Shown here one piece after another: positions 17,765 through 28,360 of a stretch of 64,000 nt of DNA. Source of the DNA: Rosenbergiella gaditana. GTDB taxonomy: Bacteria; Pseudomonadota; Gammaproteobacteria; Enterobacterales; Enterobacteriaceae. Position 1 is the stretch's first letter; every line of letters begins with the position of its first letter. The position numbers were made by a program, and so were the translations under genes. A model generated the notes under the pieces. That model did not search any database. It had not been told where the DNA came from and saw only the letters and a list, made by a program, of their open reading frames with translations. The stretch covers positions 62,001 to 126,000 of the forward strand of contig NZ_JABBFR010000007.1 of NCBI RefSeq assembly GCF_018494065.1. Direction: 5' to 3'.

Positions 17765-18856
17765 TTAGTGATCAAACGCAGACATGACTTTATTCTGTTG
17801 TTGATGACGCTCTACCGCCAGCTCAATCAGTTTGGTGATCAGGTCTTGATAGCCTAAGCCGCTTGCTTGCCACAGCTTTGGATACATACTGATATTGGTG
17901 AATCCAGGTAATGTATTGATTTCATTGATGATAACTTCATTACTCGGTGTGAGGAATACGTCAACCCGTGCTAGACCAAAACATTCGACCGCTTGGTAAG
18001 CCTTGAGCGCGATTTCCCGAATGGTGTTTTCGGTCGCTTCATCAATGTCAGCAGGGACTTTCACTTGAGCCCCTTGCTCGTTGATATATTTGGTTTCATA
18101 AGAATAGAATTGGTCAGAGAGGACGATCTCTCCACAGCGGCTCGCTTTTGGGTGTTCGTTACCCAATACCGCACATTCGACTTCTCGACCTACAATTGCC
18201 TTTTCAATTAATATTTTGCGATCAAAACGAAATGCTTCTTGGATCGCTGGACCTAGCTGAGCTTGCGTCTCGACCTTACTGACACCCACCGACGAACCTT
18301 GGTTGGCAGGCTTGACGAATAAAGGTAAACCCAGTTGTTTCACGACTTCATCCAGATTAGTGGACTCAGCATTGCTCGGGGTAAGAGTAATGAAGGGGGC
18401 GATATTCAAGCCTGCATCGCGCAATAGACGTTTGGTCACATCTTTATCCATACTGATCGCTGAACCGAGAACGTCAGACCCTACGAAGGGTAAATTTAGT
18501 ATGCGTAACAATCCCTGCAACGTGCCATCTTCGCCCAGCGTGCCGTGAACGATAGGGAAAATGATATCAATCTGAGAAAGGTCGATCGCAGAAGAAGAGC
18601 TAATCGCTTGCTGTTGGCCGGGTTGCAGTTGTAGTGTCCCTTCGGCCTGAGCAAGTCCTATATGTTTAGGATCGGTCGGATTCTCAAGGAAATGATCAAC
18701 ATGATAGCTGCACCATTGTCCTTGCTTCGTTATCCCCAACAGAACAACATCAAATTTTGTTTTATCAATCGCTTCTAAAATATTCCGTGCTGATTGTAAC
18801 GAAACCTGGTGTTCTGCTGATTTCCCGCCAAAAATGATACCGACCCGCTGTTTCAT
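17765..18856 (-). CDS. ddlA: D-alanine--D-alanine ligase A
   Basis: Makes the D-Ala-D-Ala dipeptide for peptidoglycan from two D-alanines and ATP. 363 residues, DdlA-like length (E. coli DdlA 364) rather than DdlB (306). ATP-grasp motifs: IFGGKSAEHQVSLQSARN at the N-terminus, FVKPANQGSSVGVSKV, and INEINTLPGFTNISMYPKLW with the Mg2+ and loop residues. 17528-17764 beyond its stop holds only a CTACCC/GGGTAG inverted repeat (17732-17756) and an unconvincing frame. Confidence 0.95.
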   Translation of the reverse strand: MKQRVGIIFGGKSAEHQVSLQSARNILEAIDKTKFDVVLLGITKQGQWCSYHVDHFLENPTDPKHIGLAQAEGTLQLQPGQQQAISSSSAIDLSQIDIIFPIVHGTLGEDGTLQGLLRILNLPFVGSDVLGSAISMDKDVTKRLLRDAGLNIAPFITLTPSNAESTNLDEVVKQLGLPLFVKPANQGSSVGVSKVETQAQLGPAIQEAFRFDRKILIEKAIVGREVECAVLGNEHPKASRCGEIVLSDQFYSYETKYINEQGAQVKVPADIDEATENTIREIALKAYQAVECFGLARVDVFLTPSNEVIINEINTLPGFTNISMYPKLWQASGLGYQDLITKLIELAVERHQQQNKVMSAFDH

Positions 18857-18958
18857 AAACTCTTTATCCGTAACTTAACTGTATGATGACAACATAACAG
18901 GTCGTGGTGAGAGTGACAATGCTCGGCATTAGCGATAAGAGGGGTTAATGTCTAACGC

Positions 18959-19633
18959 CTAAATTTCGCTCCATTCGCGTAACAGGTTGTGGTACAGGTT
19001 TAATAAATTCATTCGCGTTTCACTGGCACCCTCAAGCCCTGCCAGCTGTTGGATATCACTGTCGAGCTGCCCCAGCATCGCGCGCTTTTTCTCGTCACGC
19101 ACCATCGATTGTATCCACATAAAAGAAGCAACACGCTGTCCGGCAACGACCGGCGTCACGCAGTGCAAGCTGCTGGATGGATAGATCACCATATCGCCAG
19201 CCGGAAGTTTCACCTTATGTTGTCCAAAAGTATCTTGGATGACCAGTTCGCCGCCTTGATAGCTCTCTGGATCATTTAGGAAAAGTGTGGCGGAGATATC
19301 AGTACGTAACCAGCGGTTTTCTTCACGACGTACTGCGCCATCAACGTGGAAGCCATAAGCCCCGCCGCCTTGGTAGCGATTAAATAAGGGAGACGAGATA
19401 TTGACTGGCAGTGTGGTGCTAAAAAATTGTGGGTGTTGGTTAATGGCCTGCAGCACGAACTGCTGTAGTTCATCATATAGCGCAGAGTGAGTGTTCATTT
19501 GCTCGTTGCTTTTGACCGCCGCACCTTGTTGGCCGGTTGTCACTCTGCCGTCAACCCATTCCGCTTGTGCTAGGTATTGGGTGAGGGTGGATAGCTGCTC
19601 GGCATTTAGTACGTTTTTAATGTGATGCATCAT
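18959..19633 (-). CDS. ybiX: Fe(II)/2-oxoglutarate dioxygenase YbiX (PiuC family)
   Basis: 224 residues starting at the first of two adjacent ATGs (19633). Prolyl-4-hydroxylase-type fold with the iron ligands in GFHVDGA (His, Asp) and SSLHCVTPV (His); an Arg for 2-oxoglutarate is in the [11 protein letters not shown] segment. Ends in [16 protein letters not shown] exactly as the E. coli protein. Follows fiu on the same strand (57-base gap), as in E. coli, so the pair is probably iron-repressed together. Substrate not known. Confidence 0.93.
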   Translation of the reverse strand: MMHHIKNVLNAEQLSTLTQYLAQAEWVDGRVTTGQQGAAVKSNEQMNTHSALYDELQQFVLQAINQHPQFFSTTLPVNISSPLFNRYQGGGAYGFHVDGAVRREENRWLRTDISATLFLNDPESYQGGELVIQDTFGQHKVKLPAGDMVIYPSSSLHCVTPVVAGQRVASFMWIQSMVRDEKKRAMLGQLDSDIQQLAGLEGASETRMNLLNLYHNLLREWSEI

Positions 19634-19690
19634 AGTCTGCGGACTCAATAACAACATGCTGTGGCAAGATGCCACAGCATTAGCTGAAGA

Positions 19691-22015
19691 TTAAAAGTGC
19701 ACATTCGCCGTTAGCATCCAGCTACGTTCTGCGCCGGGGTGATAACGATAGCCACTTTTGTTGATAGATTGCACATAGTGCTTATCAAACAAATTATACA
19801 CGTTTAGTTGAAGATCGAGGTTACGATTAACTTGGTAACCTGCCATCGCATCGGCGACCCAATAGTTATCGATAGTCTCCGGCGTTCCGACAGCACCATC
19901 TTTGCCGCGATGCATACTGCCGACATAGCGAGCACCCGCTCCAGCGACCAAGGCAGGCGTGATTTGATAGGTGGTCCACGCCGTAAAGGCATGACGAGGG
20001 GTATAACTGAGGTAAGTAGACCCGTCATTATTAACCGCTTTACCTTCGGAAACGGTAGCGTTCTGAAGAGTATAGCCCGCTAGCGCATGCCAGTTCTCGG
20101 TGATATCGCCACTGATCGTCAGCTCGTAACCTTCAACGCGCTTACGTCCAACTTGTGAATAGTCCTTAGTGCTAGCATCTTGCTCAACTTCATTTTTTAT
20201 GTCGGTGCGGAACAGGGCAGCTGTCAGCAATAAGCGACTGTCCATTAAGTTCCACTTCGTTCCAATTTCGGCGGTTGCCGCTTTTTGTGGTTGGAAGTTA
20301 GTACTGTTGGCATTTTTCGAGGTGGTTGAGCTAGCCGTCAGTTGGAAGTTGTTCCCCCCTGGCGGTTGTTGCGAAACACCATAGTTCGCGTAAACGTTGC
20401 CTTCTTCTGTTAGATGGTACAGCGCGCCCGCTTTCCAGTTAAACAGGTTACCGCTTTTACTGGTATCAACGGTTCTCACCGGCGTACCTTTTGCTATGCC
20501 AGCGCTACAGGCCACTGCACCACGGCCCGAGCCACCGCAAGCGGTTGCTGACTTATAGTCGGTGTGATAGCTGTCTAATCGTGCTCCACCATTAATCTCG
20601 AATTTTTCAGTCAGTTGTAGCGTATCGAAAGCGTAAACACCGAAAGTATCTGTCGTGCCATGGGCATCTGCGCCATTACGTGACAGACTGCCGACTGAGA
20701 TCGAACTGTCGGGATGGTAGATATTCACGGCTGGCGGGGAGATTGAATTCAGCCCACGGATCGTTTGGCTTTCATGGGTAAACTCTACTCCGGTACTCAC
20801 GTCGTGCTTAACGCTGCCAGTATTAAACTTGGTGGTTAAGTTTGTTTGGTTGGTCAGGATTTTATTAACGGAATCACGAGTGTTGGCTAAACGACTCCAA
20901 GTCCAATCGTCGATATTGCTAGATTTATGGGTTTGAATATTTGATGCGCCACCCATGACTGCTGTCATCAGATATTTTTGGCTGGTTTGTGCCCAACGAG
21001 TGGTATTTCTCAGGGTCGTCACGTCAGAAAAATCATGCTCGAAACGCATTGTCGCGCTATCAGTGCTTGATTTATCGTAGTCCGAGTCCGTGCCATAAAA
21101 GTTATGTCGATTGACCTTTCCAGCGCTGTTGAGCGCTGAATAGCCGCTAGGTGCACTATAACCCGGTAGGCCGATAGTTGGGATACCCCCGTCTGGAGTA
21201 TTGTTCTGGTGAACATGGACATAATCAAGATATAGGCGAGTATCCGTATCTAAACCAAAAGCGATCGAGGGAGCAAAGCCGTACTTTTCGTGGCTGACTT
21301 TATTGCGGGTTTTATCGTGACCGTTATCCCCCATCATATTAAGTCTAAAGGCAGTATTATCATTGATCAGTTGATTGTAATCGACGGTTGCACGGCGATT
21401 GGACGCACTGCCATAACTTAATGAACCATCGACGCTAGTCGTTAATTCAGGCTTCTTAGTGATCATATTGATCGAGCCTGATGGAGCGCTACGGCCGTAG
21501 TCTGAACCCGAAGGACCTTTTAGCACTTCTACGCTGCTAATATTAAAAGTATCACGGCTTACCGCAGCAATATCGCGAATACCATCGACATAGATGCTAT
21601 TTGAGGTATCGACGCCACGCATGTAAATCGCATCACCGGTCGTTGAACTGCCATTTTCTCCAGCAAAGAACGCACCAGCGCCCGCAATGTTTTTCATTGC
21701 ATCGGTTAAGGTGGTTGCGTGCTGTTCTTGAATCACTTTTTCAGGCACTACGGTTACGGTGCGTGTGGTGTCGGCGAGAGGACGCGTAAATTTAGGGTCC
21801 GATAATGATTTCGGGACGTACAGTGAAGGGAGAGTGGCCTTAATGATAATAGTGTCATCACTCTTTTTGCTATCACTAGACTTATTAGTTTGTTTAGAGG
21901 TGTTACTTGCTGTGTCAGCCATGGCCGGCGCACTTAAGCCGACACACAATCCTGCAAAGACGCCCAATTTGGTCAATTCTTTAAATGAAGGCGCAATATT
22001 TTTATTTTTTTTCAC
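19691..22015 (-). CDS. fiu: TonB-dependent catecholate siderophore receptor Fiu
   Basis: 774 residues. Outer-membrane beta-barrel for monomeric catechols and linearised enterobactin-type Fe complexes, energised by TonB. GTG start at 22015 with an AAGGTAA ribosome site gives MKKNKN and a signal peptide ending AMA-D. DTIIIKAT is the likely TonB box. The plug domain contains DAMKNIAGAGAFFAG, GDAIYMRGVD and VEVLKGPSGSDYGR; the barrel ends in NVHF with the terminal aromatic. An earlier reading to 22105 crosses the Fur site and is rejected. Upstream of ybiX as in E. coli. Confidence 0.92.
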   Translation of the reverse strand: MKKNKNIAPSFKELTKLGVFAGLCVGLSAPAMADTASNTSKQTNKSSDSKKSDDTIIIKATLPSLYVPKSLSDPKFTRPLADTTRTVTVVPEKVIQEQHATTLTDAMKNIAGAGAFFAGENGSSTTGDAIYMRGVDTSNSIYVDGIRDIAAVSRDTFNISSVEVLKGPSGSDYGRSAPSGSINMITKKPELTTSVDGSLSYGSASNRRATVDYNQLINDNTAFRLNMMGDNGHDKTRNKVSHEKYGFAPSIAFGLDTDTRLYLDYVHVHQNNTPDGGIPTIGLPGYSAPSGYSALNSAGKVNRHNFYGTDSDYDKSSTDSATMRFEHDFSDVTTLRNTTRWAQTSQKYLMTAVMGGASNIQTHKSSNIDDWTWSRLANTRDSVNKILTNQTNLTTKFNTGSVKHDVSTGVEFTHESQTIRGLNSISPPAVNIYHPDSSISVGSLSRNGADAHGTTDTFGVYAFDTLQLTEKFEINGGARLDSYHTDYKSATACGGSGRGAVACSAGIAKGTPVRTVDTSKSGNLFNWKAGALYHLTEEGNVYANYGVSQQPPGGNNFQLTASSTTSKNANSTNFQPQKAATAEIGTKWNLMDSRLLLTAALFRTDIKNEVEQDASTKDYSQVGRKRVEGYELTISGDITENWHALAGYTLQNATVSEGKAVNNDGSTYLSYTPRHAFTAWTTYQITPALVAGAGARYVGSMHRGKDGAVGTPETIDNYWVADAMAGYQVNRNLDLQLNVYNLFDKHYVQSINKSGYRYHPGAERSWMLTANVHF

Positions 22016-22037
22016 GGGGTTACCTTGTAAATACCAA

Positions 22038-22052
22038 TGAGAATGGTTATCA
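22038..22052 (-). promoter_or_regulatory. Fur box upstream of fiu
   Basis: TGAGAAT-G-GTTATCA matches the 7-1-7 Fur consensus TGATAAT-N-ATTATCA at all but two positions. A second partial copy (GAATAATGAGAACG on the minus strand, about 22058-22071) overlaps the likely promoter. Iron repression of fiu-ybiX follows, as known in E. coli. Confidence 0.75.
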
Positions 22053-22203
22053 GGAGCGTTCTCATTATTCACATTTTTAAATAAAAGGTAAAGAGTTGTC
22101 AGCATTACTTTATGATATTTTCAGATTTCCATAAGTAAATATTTCAAACTATGAATTTTCCCTAATTGCGTGAGGCGATAGGGAGGAAGAGGGGGATTTA
22201 GGC

Positions 22204-22237
22204 AAAAAAAAAGGGTGATACGCTAAGTATCACCCTT
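22204..22237 (-). terminator. intrinsic terminator of the betIBA operon
   Basis: AAGGGTGATAC and GTATCACCCTT form an 11-pair stem around GCTAA, followed on the minus strand by eight or more T. It lies about 18 bases past the betA stop. Confidence 0.9.
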
Positions 22238-22254
22238 GAACTCTCGTCAGGAAG

Positions 22255-23940
22255 TTATGCTTCTTTTCTCATCGGTTCTTTACGAGCCGGCGCATCACCT
22301 GCCACATAGTAACTTGCCGTACTGCGTGGTAGAGCGGCTTTACCACGGATCATATCAGCGATTTTTTCACCAATCATGATGGTAGTTGCGTTCAAGTTAC
22401 CCGTAATAATCTCAGGCATGATTGAGGCGTCAACCACCCGAAGCCCTTGCATTCCATGTACTCGACCTTCGTTATCTACCACAGCCATCGGGTCGGTACC
22501 CATTTTACACGTTCCGCATGGGTGGTAAGCGGTTTCGCCATGATCACGGACGAATTCATCCAGCTGCTCATCGGTTTGACAGTCAAGACCAGGACTGATT
22601 TCACGCCCACGATACTTATCCAATGCGGGTTGATTGATGATCTCGCGAGTCAGACGAATACAGTCACGGAATTCCTGCCAGTCCTGTTCGTGAGACATAT
22701 AATTGAACAGGATTGCGGGATGTTCGTAAGGGTCGTTAGACTTAATACGGACATGGCCACGGCTTGGGGAACGCATCGATCCTACGTGACATTGGAAGCC
22801 ATGTTCGTCGACAGCATTAGTCCCGTTATAATTGATGGCAACAGGTAAGAAGTGGTACTGAATATTTGGCCATTCAAATTCTTCACGGCTACGGATAAAT
22901 CCACCCGCTTCAAACTGGTTGCTCGCGCCGATTCCTTTACCTTGGAATAGCCATTGCGCCCCAATTTTAGGCTGATTGTGCATTTGCAGCGCCGGATATA
23001 ACGAGACAGGCTCTTTACACTCGTACTGTAAGTACAGCTCTAAGTGGTCCATAAGGTTCTCGCCAACACCCGGCAGGTCGTGTACCACCGGAATATTGAA
23101 TTTATTCAATAATTCAGCAGAGCCAACACCTGAACGTTGCAATATCTGTGGTGAAGCAATTGCTCCTGCACAGAGTAATACTTCACGGCGAGCATCGGCG
23201 TGTTGTGTCGTTTTACTGCTGCCGGTGAGGTAATCGACACCGCTCGCACGTTTACCATTAAACACGATTTTATCGGTGGTAGCATGCGTGACAATCGTCA
23301 AGTTGCTACGGCTTTTCGCTTGATCAAGATAGCCTCTACCAGTACTCGCACGACGTCCATTTGGCGTGACGGTACGATCCATTGGACCAAAACCTTCTTG
23401 CTGATAACCGTTGAGATCATCAGTGCGTGGATAGCCTGCTTGGACACCCGCTTCAATCATGGCAGCAAACAGAGGGTTGTTACCCGTTTTTGGCGTCGCG
23501 ACGCTAACCGGGCCTTCGCCACCGTGATAGTCATTAGCACCAATATCGCGAGTTTCTGCTTTACGATAGTAAGGTAGGCAGTCTAAGTAGCTCCAGTTCT
23601 CCAAGCCCGGACGTTTCGCCCAGCCATCGAGATCCATCGCGTTACCACGGATATAACACATCCCATTAATTAAGGACGAACCGCCTAAGCCTTTACCACG
23701 TCCACATTCCATGCGACGGTTATTCATATACGGTTCTGGCTCAGTTTCATATGCCCAGTTATAGCGGCGGCCTTGGAGGGGAAAGGCTAACGCTGCAGGC
23801 ATTTGCGTACGGAAGTCCAAGCGATAATCTGGGCCTCCCGCTTCAAGCAGGAGAACTGTTGTATCTTTATCTTCAGTAAGGCGTGTAGCCAGTACGTTAC
23901 CGGCAGAACCTGCACCAATAATGATATAATCGTATTCCAT
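22255..23940 (-). CDS. betA: choline dehydrogenase
   Basis: FAD-dependent, membrane-associated oxidase of choline to betaine aldehyde (and on to betaine). 561 residues. GMC oxidoreductase with the FAD fold [19 protein letters not shown] at residues 6-24, [15 protein letters not shown] (GMC signature 1), [18 protein letters not shown] (signature 2), and the catalytic His region [10 protein letters not shown]. Last gene of betI-betB-betA, 23 bases after betB. Confidence 0.97.
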   Translation of the reverse strand: MEYDYIIIGAGSAGNVLATRLTEDKDTTVLLLEAGGPDYRLDFRTQMPAALAFPLQGRRYNWAYETEPEPYMNNRRMECGRGKGLGGSSLINGMCYIRGNAMDLDGWAKRPGLENWSYLDCLPYYRKAETRDIGANDYHGGEGPVSVATPKTGNNPLFAAMIEAGVQAGYPRTDDLNGYQQEGFGPMDRTVTPNGRRASTGRGYLDQAKSRSNLTIVTHATTDKIVFNGKRASGVDYLTGSSKTTQHADARREVLLCAGAIASPQILQRSGVGSAELLNKFNIPVVHDLPGVGENLMDHLELYLQYECKEPVSLYPALQMHNQPKIGAQWLFQGKGIGASNQFEAGGFIRSREEFEWPNIQYHFLPVAINYNGTNAVDEHGFQCHVGSMRSPSRGHVRIKSNDPYEHPAILFNYMSHEQDWQEFRDCIRLTREIINQPALDKYRGREISPGLDCQTDEQLDEFVRDHGETAYHPCGTCKMGTDPMAVVDNEGRVHGMQGLRVVDASIMPEIITGNLNATTIMIGEKIADMIRGKAALPRSTASYYVAGDAPARKEPMRKEA

Positions 23941-23963
23941 TATTTATCCCTTAATTCTGTGGA

Positions 23964-25436
23964 TTAAAATACTGACTGGAAACGTTCCAGTTCAACTTGT
24001 ACCGATTTGATCTGGGTGTAGTGTTCTAAGGTCACTAATCCATTCTCACGGCCAACGCCAGAGTGTTTATAGCCGCCGACAGGCATTTCTGCTGCCGATT
24101 CACCCCAAGTATTAATCCAGCAAATACCAGCTTCCAGTTGGTGAATAATACGGTGTGCACGATTCAGTTCTTGTGTAACGACACCTGCTGCGAGGCCGAA
24201 GTTAGTATCGTTTGCGCGACGAATAACTTCCGCTTCATCTTCATAGCTAAGAATGGACATTACCGGTCCAAAAATTTCTTCCTGTACGATTTCCATATCG
24301 TCACGGCAATCGGTAAACACAGTAGGTTCGACCCAAGCACCGTTATCGAAATCTTTACCCGTCATACGTTTGCCACCGGCCAGAAGAGTTGCTCCTCCTT
24401 TGATACCGGATTCAATGAAGCGCATCACGTTGTCGCGGTGGGCAAAGCTCACTAATGGCCCGAAGTTAGTCTCAGCATCGTTGACGTCACCGGCACGGAT
24501 ATTCTTAACACGTGCGAGGATTTTTTGTTCAAATTCAGCTTTATGTTGCGCTGGAATAAACACACGGGTGCCATTGGTACAAACTTGGCCTGAGCTGTAG
24601 AAATTCGCCATCATGGCGATATCGGCAGCGAGGTCGAGGTCGGCATCTTCACAGATGATTAACGGTGATTTGCCGCCAAGCTCCATGGTGACATCTTTCA
24701 GGGTTGATCCTGCTGCATTAGCCATCACTTTACGGCCACTGATCACACCGCCGGTAAAGGAAACTTTATCAATACCTGGGTGCTCGGTGAGTGCCTGCCC
24801 GGTTTCCGCACCTAAGCCAGGTAATACGTTAAAGACACCGTTTGGTACGCCTGCTTCGGTATAAATTTCAGCCAGTTTAAGGGCTGTCAGCGGGGTCACT
24901 TCGCTCGGTTTGAAAATCATCGCATTCCCTGCGGCTAAAGCAGGAGCGGATTTCCATAACGCGATTTGAATAGGGTAGTTCCACGCACCAATCCCAGCGA
25001 CAACGCCTAAGGGTTCACGACGTGTGTAGACAAAAGAGGTATCACGCAGGGGAATTTGTTGACCCTCAATGGCAGGGATTAATCCAGCGTAGTATTCCAA
25101 GACATCGGCACCGGTCACGATATCCACGGCAGAGGTCTCACTGAAAGGTTTACCCGTATCGAGGGTCTCCAATGCGGCCAGTTCATCATTACGTTCGCGT
25201 AGAATATCGACGGCTTTGCGTAAAATGCGAGAGCGCTCCATCGCGGTTTTTGCGGCCCAAATTTTTTGACCTTTACGCGCGGCGGTTACCGCTTTATCCA
25301 CATCGGCTTTACCCGCGGCGTGAACCTTGGCTAACACATTACCGTTTGCAGGGTTAACCGTCTCAAACGTGGAACCGCTCTGTGCTGGGACGTAGGCACC
25401 ATCGATATACAGTAACTGTTCAGCGAATTGGGACAT
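23964..25436 (-). CDS. betB: betaine aldehyde dehydrogenase
   Basis: Oxidises betaine aldehyde to glycine betaine with NAD(P)+. 490 residues, standard. ALDH motifs: [32 protein letters not shown] with the general-base Glu, and [12 protein letters not shown] with the nucleophile Cys. Between betI (15-base gap) and betA in one operon. Confidence 0.97.
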   Translation of the reverse strand: MSQFAEQLLYIDGAYVPAQSGSTFETVNPANGNVLAKVHAAGKADVDKAVTAARKGQKIWAAKTAMERSRILRKAVDILRERNDELAALETLDTGKPFSETSAVDIVTGADVLEYYAGLIPAIEGQQIPLRDTSFVYTRREPLGVVAGIGAWNYPIQIALWKSAPALAAGNAMIFKPSEVTPLTALKLAEIYTEAGVPNGVFNVLPGLGAETGQALTEHPGIDKVSFTGGVISGRKVMANAAGSTLKDVTMELGGKSPLIICEDADLDLAADIAMMANFYSSGQVCTNGTRVFIPAQHKAEFEQKILARVKNIRAGDVNDAETNFGPLVSFAHRDNVMRFIESGIKGGATLLAGGKRMTGKDFDNGAWVEPTVFTDCRDDMEIVQEEIFGPVMSILSYEDEAEVIRRANDTNFGLAAGVVTQELNRAHRIIHQLEAGICWINTWGESAAEMPVGGYKHSGVGRENGLVTLEHYTQIKSVQVELERFQSVF

Positions 25437-25451
25437 CGTTGTTCTCCGTCT

Positions 25452-26045
25452 TTAAGAGTGAGTATTCGCCAATTGTTGGCGAATAAATTGTCGAGTAATG
25501 GGTTTAATCATTTGCGGATCAAAGGGATCTCCGCTGAGCGCCGCACGTAACCATAGTCCGTCAATCAGTGCCGCTAACCCGTATCCCGCAACACGTGCGG
25601 GTTCTTTTTCTAATACTTTATGAAACTCAGCCGTAAGCGTTGAGAATAACCGACGGCTACTAATTTTTTGTAATCGGTGCAATCCAGGTTGGTGCAGGCT
25701 GCTAGCCCAAAAATCTAACCAAGCTTTAGCAACGGCGGGATGGACTTGCGTTTCGTCGAAGTTCGCATCAACGATGGCGCTTAGTCGCTCTTCAGCCGAG
25801 GCATGTGTTAATGTTTTTAACCTTCCCAAGATGGCTAGTTGAAGTTTAGACGTAATATCGCGCATCGTGGCTTCAAGCAGTCCATTTTTATCACCGAAGT
25901 AGTGACTAATGATGCCAGTTGAGACCCCAGCCCGTTTTGCAATCTGCGAAATCGTGGCGTAATGCAGCCCCACTTCATTAATTGTTGCAAGGGTGGCATC
26001 AATCAATTGCCGCTGCCGAATGGGTTGCATACCTACTTTAGGCAT
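25452..26045 (-). CDS. betI: TetR-family choline-responsive repressor BetI
   Basis: 197 residues from ATG 26045; a GTG one codon earlier is less likely because relatives begin MPKxGM. Helix-turn-helix in [21 protein letters not shown] (residues about 31-51), and the ligand domain with [20 protein letters not shown] and [19 protein letters not shown] is typical BetI. It represses the divergent betT and betIBA promoters until choline is present. Confidence 0.96.
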   Translation of the reverse strand: MPKVGMQPIRQRQLIDATLATINEVGLHYATISQIAKRAGVSTGIISHYFGDKNGLLEATMRDITSKLQLAILGRLKTLTHASAEERLSAIVDANFDETQVHPAVAKAWLDFWASSLHQPGLHRLQKISSRRLFSTLTAEFHKVLEKEPARVAGYGLAALIDGLWLRAALSGDPFDPQMIKPITRQFIRQQLANTHS

Positions 26046-26093
26046 CACCGTTACTCCTGAATTATCAAATCCCCTTTATTAAAACTTTTTTTG

Positions 26094-26107
26094 ATTGATT
26101 GTTCAAT
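26094..26107. promoter_or_regulatory. likely BetI operator between betI and betT
   Basis: ATTGA-TTGT-TCAAT, an inverted repeat within TTGATTGATTGTTCAAT, resembles the E. coli bet operator (TTGATTGAACGTTCAATC). It lies in the 199-base divergent gap, about 50 bases upstream of betI, with AT-rich promoter-like sequence around it. Confidence 0.6.
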
Positions 26108-26244
26108 ATAAAAAAATAAATTGTTATGCTGGGGAAGATAAAAAAGAAGTAGGCCTTTCAAAAATGCTAATCGATGCAATACTTACTCGGTTAAGCATCG
26201 GCCTAATGATTTTACTTACCCTGGAAAGAGGATTGAGGTAAAGA

Positions 26245-28275
26245 ATGACAACACCACCTGCTACCGGAAATAATAAAATTAATCCGGTTGTTTTTTATAC
26301 ATCAGCCGGACTGATTTTATTATTTGCGTTGACCACTATTCTTTATAGTGACCTCTCTGCGGCCTGGATACTGAAAACAGTGAACTGGGTATCAGCGACT
26401 TTCGGCTGGTACTACATGCTGGCGGCAGTGCTGTATATGGTCTTCGTACTCTATATCGCAGCCTCCCGCTATGGTTCAATCAAATTGGGGCCCGAACAAT
26501 CTAAACCTGAGTTTAGTCTCTCCAGTTGGGCGGCAATGCTCTTCGCCGCTGGTATCGGCATCGACTTAATGTTCTTCTCGGTTGCCGAGCCCGTGACACA
26601 ATATATGCAGCCACCACAAGGCGCAGGCGAAACTATTGAAGCTGCGCGTCAGTCGATGGTCTGGACGCTCTTCCACTATGGTATTACTGGCTGGTCGATG
26701 TATGCCTTGATGGGGATAGCACTAGGTTACTTTAGCTATCGGTATAATCTGCCTCTCACCATCCGCTCTGCGTTATACCCGATTTTTGGTAAACGAGTGA
26801 ACGGGGCGATTGGCCACACCGTCGACATTGCTGCGGTAATCGGGACAATTTTCGGTATTGCGACCACTCTCGGTATTGGCGTAGTACAGCTAAACTACGG
26901 ATTAAGCGTTCTGTTCCATGTGCCAGATAGCTTAGCGGCTAAAGCGGCGCTGATTGTGCTCTCGGTTGTGATTGCGACCATCTCTGTAACCTCAGGAGTG
27001 GACAAAGGGATTCGACTGCTCTCTGAGCTAAATGTCTTGCTCGCGCTGGGATTGATTATTTTCGTCTTATGTGTCGGCGATACCAGCTTCCTGCTCAATG
27101 CTATCGTGCTGAACATCGGTGACTACGTTAACCGTTTTATGGGTATGGCGCTTGATACCTTTGCCTTTGATCGCCCGACTCAATGGATGAACAACTGGAC
27201 GCTCTTTTTCTGGGCATGGTGGGTCGCTTGGTCACCGTTTGTTGGACTATTTTTGGCGCGTATTAGCCGTGGACGGACGATTCGTGAGTTCGTATTAGGT
27301 ACTCTGATTATTCCATTTACCTTCACATTATTGTGGTTATCAGTATTTGGTAATGCCTCTCTTTATGAAATCATTCATGGTGATCATGCCTTTGCTCAAG
27401 AGGTGCTCGCTCACCCTGAACGCGGTTTCTATAGTCTATTAGCGCACTACCCCGGCTTTACCTTTAGTGCCTCAGTTGCCACCATTACCGGTTTACTGTT
27501 TTACGTGACCTCTGCGGACTCTGGCTCGTTAGTGTTAGGGAACTTTACCACTCGTTTGAAGGATATCAACTCCGATTCGCCTAACTGGGTGCGTATTTTC
27601 TGGTCAGTCACTATTGGTGTCTTAACCTTAGGGATGTTGATGACCAACGGTATTTCTGCCCTGCAAAATACGACGGTGATCATGGGACTGCCGTTTAGTT
27701 TCGTCATATTCTTTGTGATGGCAGGATTATTCAAATCATTACGCGTTGAAGACTTCCGCCGCGCCAGTGCAAATAGAGATACTGCCCCGTACTTGGCCAA
27801 TGCTAATGATCGTCTTTCATGGAAGAAACGTCTGACGCGGTTAATGACCTATCCAGGAAGTCGTTATACTGAACAGATGATGGACACGGTATGTTATCCG
27901 GCTATGCAAGATGTCGCGAAAGAGCTGGAGGTGAGAGGGGCGAATGTCGAACTGCAACGTTTGCCACCAGAAGAAGAAGGGGGCTTGGGCCATCTTTCTC
28001 TCATGGTAAACCTCGGGGAGGAACAGAACTTCTTATACGAAATTTGGCCGCAGAAATATGCGATACCGGGCTTTACCTATCGTGCACGAAGCGGTAAATC
28101 GACCTACTATCGTTTAGAAACCTTCTTGGTCGAAGGTAGCCAAGGCAATGATTTAATCGGCTACAGTAAGGAGCAGGTGATTATCGACATGCTGGATCAG
28201 TATGAAAGACACCTGAACTTTATCCACCTTAATCGTGAAGCACCGGGGAATCATATTAACTTCCCTAATCTATAA
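26245..28275 (+). CDS. betT: high-affinity choline transporter BetT
   Basis: BCCT-family proton-coupled choline importer, 676 residues (E. coli 677). Twelve membrane helices in the first 500 residues; the BCCT signature is in the WTLFFWAWWVAWSPFVGLF stretch with the aromatic substrate box. A long cytoplasmic C-terminal domain (about residues 510-676), involved in osmotic sensing in E. coli, is intact. An SD-like GAGG precedes ATG 26245. Divergent from betIBA, giving a complete choline to betaine module. Confidence 0.96.
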   Translation: MTTPPATGNNKINPVVFYTSAGLILLFALTTILYSDLSAAWILKTVNWVSATFGWYYMLAAVLYMVFVLYIAASRYGSIKLGPEQSKPEFSLSSWAAMLFAAGIGIDLMFFSVAEPVTQYMQPPQGAGETIEAARQSMVWTLFHYGITGWSMYALMGIALGYFSYRYNLPLTIRSALYPIFGKRVNGAIGHTVDIAAVIGTIFGIATTLGIGVVQLNYGLSVLFHVPDSLAAKAALIVLSVVIATISVTSGVDKGIRLLSELNVLLALGLIIFVLCVGDTSFLLNAIVLNIGDYVNRFMGMALDTFAFDRPTQWMNNWTLFFWAWWVAWSPFVGLFLARISRGRTIREFVLGTLIIPFTFTLLWLSVFGNASLYEIIHGDHAFAQEVLAHPERGFYSLLAHYPGFTFSASVATITGLLFYVTSADSGSLVLGNFTTRLKDINSDSPNWVRIFWSVTIGVLTLGMLMTNGISALQNTTVIMGLPFSFVIFFVMAGLFKSLRVEDFRRASANRDTAPYLANANDRLSWKKRLTRLMTYPGSRYTEQMMDTVCYPAMQDVAKELEVRGANVELQRLPPEEEGGLGHLSLMVNLGEEQNFLYEIWPQKYAIPGFTYRARSGKSTYYRLETFLVEGSQGNDLIGYSKEQVIIDMLDQYERHLNFIHLNREAPGNHINFPNL

Positions 28276-28287
28276 AGTCGCAACAAG

Positions 28288-28312
28288 GGCTGGAGTTTCT
28301 CCAGCCTTTTTT
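28288..28312 (+). terminator. intrinsic terminator of betT
   Basis: GGCTGGAG-TTT-CTCCAGCC followed by TTTTTT, 13 bases after the betT stop. Confidence 0.93.
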
Positions 28313-28360
28313 GTCCTTAACCGTGTCAGCACCATCGTAATCACTCTTTGGACTACTGCT

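Noticed and set aside
17581..17787. 68-codon open frame between the e(P4) gene and ddlA
   Set aside because: No recognisable family, the ribosome site is only two bases from the ATG, and its end overlaps ddlA. Probably chance.
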